Under the pieces are notes generated by a model. The model ran no database searches and was not told the DNA's origin. It was given only the letters and a program-made list of their open reading frames with translations. DNA of 64,000 bases from JAEZHK01 sp040768845 (GTDB lineage Bacteria > Bacillota > Clostridia > Christensenellales > Aristaeellaceae). The DNA is taken from assembly GCA_040768845.1 (NCBI GenBank), contig JAXGME010000005.1, forward strand, positions 1 through 64,000, in the 5' to 3' direction. Made by a program: the position numbers and the translations under genes. Positions 62,245 through 64,000 of the stretch are shown piece by piece. Within the stretch, counting starts at the first letter, position 1, and each line of letters opens with the position of its first letter.

Positions 62245-62709
62245 TTACACTTCGGCGACGGGCTCCGCCTTTTCCTCGGCCTCGGCGGGCGCGGCTTCGG
62301 CAGGCGCAGCCTCGGCAGGCGCGGCCTCGGCGGGCGCGGCCTCGGCAGGCGCGGCCTCGGCGCTCGCGGCGGCAGGCGCGGCGGCGACGAAGGGCTTCAG
62401 CGGCTCGCGCTTGGGCGGCAGGGCGCCTTCAAAGCGGGTCACCAGGTAGCGCAGCACGTTCTCGGAAATCTGGAGATTGCGCTCCAGCTCCCGCGGCAGC
62501 GCCGGCGGCGCGGTAATGTACATCAGCACGTAGTAGCCTTCGGTCTTGTAGTTGATGGGGTAGGCCAGGCGGCGCTTGCCCCACTCGTCCACCCGGTCCA
62601 CGGTGCCGCCGTTGGCGGCGACCAGTGCGTTGAAGCGGGCGATGAGTTCCTGACGGGCGGTTTCCTCGAGCAGCGTGTCGATGACGTACATGGCTTCGTA
62701 TTGGTTCAT
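62245..62709 (-). CDS. rpsF: Ribosomal protein S6 with an Ala-rich tail
   Basis: A 154-residue S6. ATG 62709 is used because GGAGGTGA lies upstream; the frame begins three codons earlier at a GTG inside that site. Residues 1-97 are normal S6 (MNQYEAMYVIDTLLEETARQ, WGKRRLAYPINYKTEGYYVL). Residues about 105-154 are an unusual tail: A-P-A-A-A-S-A-E followed by five copies of A-A-P-A-E, then acidic residues. S6 binds S18 and 16S rRNA; the tail should be disordered on the ribosome surface. First gene of rpsF-ssb-rpsR. Confidence 0.96.
   Translation of the reverse strand: MNQYEAMYVIDTLLEETARQELIARFNALVAANGGTVDRVDEWGKRRLAYPINYKTEGYYVLMYITAPPALPRELERNLQISENVLRYLVTRFEGALPPKREPLKPFVAAAPAAASAEAAPAEAAPAEAAPAEAAPAEAAPAEAEEKAEPVAEV
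62275..62365. repeat. Coding 15-bp repeats in the rpsF tail
   Basis: Five to six near-identical 15-bp units reading G-C-C-T-C-G-G-C-[AG]-G-G-C-G-C-[AG] on the plus strand, coding A-A-P-A-E. In frame, so copy-number change alters only the tail length. Confidence 0.8.
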
Positions 62710-62729
62710 GACTTTCACCTCCTTATGGA

Positions 62730-62760
62730 CTTGGCGGCCCCGGTAGCGAGCCGGGGCAAG
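62730..62760 (-). promoter_or_regulatory. Candidate S6:S18 autoregulatory leader
   Basis: On the minus strand CUUG, CCCCGG, a seven-base loop, CCGGGG, CCGC, CAAG: an inner 6-bp hairpin closed by an outer 4-bp helix with a CCGC bulge on the 3' side. This is the layout known for rpsF leaders, in which a bulged CCG mimics 16S rRNA and is bound by the S6:S18 dimer. It ends 20 bases before the rpsF ATG, so binding would block translation. Confidence 0.75.
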
Positions 62761-62776
62761 GATGCGCTAATAAATT

Positions 62777-62805
62777 ATGTTATCAGGAAAGTGCCGTCGG
62801 CGCAA
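62777..62805 (-). promoter_or_regulatory. Probable promoter of rpsF-ssb-rpsR
   Basis: On the minus strand TTGCGC (62800-62805), a 17-base spacer and TAACAT (62777-62782); modest matches but correct spacing, just upstream of the S6:S18 leader. Confidence 0.5.
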
Positions 62806-62877
62806 TGCGGTTTACGCATGTTTAACCAGGCTTTCTGAAAAATGCGCGAATACGGCGAAAAGCGCCCCAAGCCGCGC

Positions 62878-62906
62878 TTGACACGCCTTGCACCCCGTGC
62901 TATAAT
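62878..62906 (+). promoter_or_regulatory. Perfect-consensus promoter of greA-lysS
   Basis: TTGACA (62878-62883), exactly 17 bases, TATAAT (62901-62906). All 12 positions match the housekeeping sigma consensus. The transcript has a 5' leader of about 100 bases before greA. Confidence 0.93.
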
Positions 62907-63012
62907 GCCCCCGTCTGGAAAGCAGGACACTGCGCGACAAAACGCGCGGTGTTCGTCGTTTCCGGCTATTTCTTTATTCTCCGTCGCCGGAGTATGCGGG
63001 AGGGAAAAATTC

Positions 63013-63510
63013 TTGGAAGGTAATGATCTGTCCAACCAGAGCGTCGTGCTTACCCCGGACGGCAAGCGGAAGCTGGAAGAGGAGCTCAACGACCTGAAGG
63101 TCGTGCAGCGCGCGAAGGTGGCGGCGGACATCAAAACCGCGCTGTCCTTCGGCGATCTGAGCGAAAACGCGGAATACGACGAGGCCAAGAACGCGCAGGC
63201 GCGCGTCGAGGGCCGCATCCGCGTGCTGGAGGAGATGCTGCGCAAGGCCGTCATCGTGGACGATTCCGACCGGCCCAAGGGCGTGGTGGGCGTGGGCTCC
63301 GAAGTCCGGGTGCTGGACCTGGAGTACGACGAGGAGGACACCTACACCGTCGTCGGCGCCACGGAGGCGGACCCGGCCCGGCTCTTCGTATCCACCGAGT
63401 CCCCCATCGGCAGCGCGCTGATGGGCGCCAAGCCCGGCGATACGGTGGAGGCCCAGACGCCCGGCGGCGTCACCCGGCTGAAAGTGCTGTCCATCCTGAA
63501 GAATTCATAA
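63013..63510 (+). CDS. greA: Transcription elongation factor GreA
   Basis: A 165-residue GreA from TTG 63013, with GGGAGGG 9 bases upstream; an earlier in-frame ATG gives a long non-conserved extension. The coiled-coil part VVLTPDGKRKLEEELNDLK and FGDLSENAEYDEAKNAQARVEGRI carries the acidic tip (Asp and Glu of SENAEYDEAK) that reaches the polymerase active site; the C-terminal domain has VGSEVRVLDLEYDEEDTYTVVG and SPIGSALMGAKPGDTVE. It rescues backtracked RNA polymerase. lysS follows after 27 bases. Confidence 0.95.
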   Translation: MEGNDLSNQSVVLTPDGKRKLEEELNDLKVVQRAKVAADIKTALSFGDLSENAEYDEAKNAQARVEGRIRVLEEMLRKAVIVDDSDRPKGVVGVGSEVRVLDLEYDEEDTYTVVGATEADPARLFVSTESPIGSALMGAKPGDTVEAQTPGGVTRLKVLSILKNS

Positions 63511-63537
63511 TCTGTCATTCCGAGAGGGGTTTTACCG

Positions 63538-64000
63538 ATGTCCGAAGTGCGCCCCGGGACCCCGGAGAACGCGTCCGAGCAGAACCTGATCCGCATCGGC
63601 AAGGTGAAGGCGCTGGAGGCGGCGGGGGCCAGCCCCTACCGCATCACCCGCTTTGACCAGACCCACCTGTCCCAGGCGGTTCTTTCCGATTATGAAGCGC
63701 TGGAGGGCCGCGAGGTGAGCGTCGCCGGCCGCATGGTCTCCCGCCGCGTGATGGGCAAGGCCAGCTTTGCCCACCTGCAGGACGGCGCGGGCAAAATACA
63801 GATCTACGTGCGCCGGGACGATGTGGGCGAGGAAGCCTACGCCGCCTTCAAGGATTTTGACCTGGGCGACGTATTGGGCGTGACGGGCCGCGTGTTCCGC
63901 ACCAAGGCGGGCGAGGTGTCCGTGCACGCCACGGGCGTGACGCTGCTCACCAAGTGCCTGCACCCGCTGCCGGAGAAGTTTCACGGCCTCCGGGACACCG
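63538..64000 (+). CDS. lysS: Lysyl-tRNA synthetase, N-terminal part
   Basis: The reading frame starts at ATG 63538 (GAGAGGGG upstream) and runs off the right edge. The 154 residues present include the N-terminal helix (NLIRIGKVKALEAAGASPYR) and the anticodon-binding OB fold of class II LysRS (VSVAGRMVSRRVMGKASFAHL, GKIQIYVRRDDVGEEAY, DVLGVTGRVFRTKAGEVSV, VTLLTKCLHPLPEKFHGLRD). The catalytic domain is outside the window. It charges tRNA-Lys. The order greA-lysS is common in Bacillota. Confidence 0.95.
   Translation, partial: MSEVRPGTPENASEQNLIRIGKVKALEAAGASPYRITRFDQTHLSQAVLSDYEALEGREVSVAGRMVSRRVMGKASFAHLQDGAGKIQIYVRRDDVGEEAYAAFKDFDLGDVLGVTGRVFRTKAGEVSVHATGVTLLTKCLHPLPEKFHGLRDT

Overview
The window looks like chromosome of an anaerobic, spore-forming, high-GC member of the Bacillota (Clostridia). 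The reasons are a SpoIIE gene, a greA-lysS pair, an rpsF-ssb-rpsR operon, a GAAC-N4-GTTC SOS box at recA, a lysine riboswitch, a glycyl-radical enzyme and a large oxygen-sensitive purine-degradation operon. I cannot name a genus. The three ABC solute-binding proteins all carry AxA-type signal peptides with no lipobox cysteine, which is unusual for a classical monoderm.

Layout. 1-1640: end of an unknown gene, then a J-domain-like protein and a HIRAN-domain protein. 1776-6126 (minus): a DEAD-box helicase, then an esterase, an acyltransferase-like protein and a zinc-ribbon membrane protein in one operon. 6257-14935: a LacI-type repressor divergent from an importer operon (binding protein, two permeases, double ATPase) that continues into a glycyl-radical activase and a short glycyl-radical enzyme with a non-standard radical loop. 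A clear operator lies inside the importer promoter. 15042-16644: an IS1182-like element, transposase frameshifted, inserted in a bidirectional terminator whose hairpin now flanks both ends. 16684-20218 (minus): a secreted low-complexity protein and a polar amino-acid ABC transporter.

20366-34632 (minus): nine genes ordered ssnA, ygfK, hyuA, fused molybdenum hydroxylase, NCS2 permease, ygeX, ygeY, ygeW, arcC, the hallmark of anaerobic purine/urate breakdown to pyruvate, ammonia, CO2 and ATP. The operon has a near-consensus promoter, a structured leader with an intrinsic attenuator that I could not assign to a known riboswitch, and a terminator after arcC. Upstream on the same strand is a second operon (oppABCDF, a chagasin-like secreted protein, a MocA-like molybdenum-cofactor nucleotidyltransferase) headed by a lysine riboswitch.

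42482-64000: housekeeping genes. These are spoIIE; a CapA-like protein, an rRNA methyltransferase and a DUF1015 protein; an S4 pseudouridine synthase; recA with an SOS box; a ComEA-like protein; murA-dapF-ribokinase; a membrane-anchored coiled-coil protein; a small DUF378 protein; a metallophosphoesterase and nagA with two parS-like sites between them; a DUF5711-like protein with CvpA; a flavin reductase-like protein; rpsF-ssb-rpsR with an S6:S18 leader candidate; greA; and the start of lysS. I saw no tRNA, rRNA or CRISPR array.
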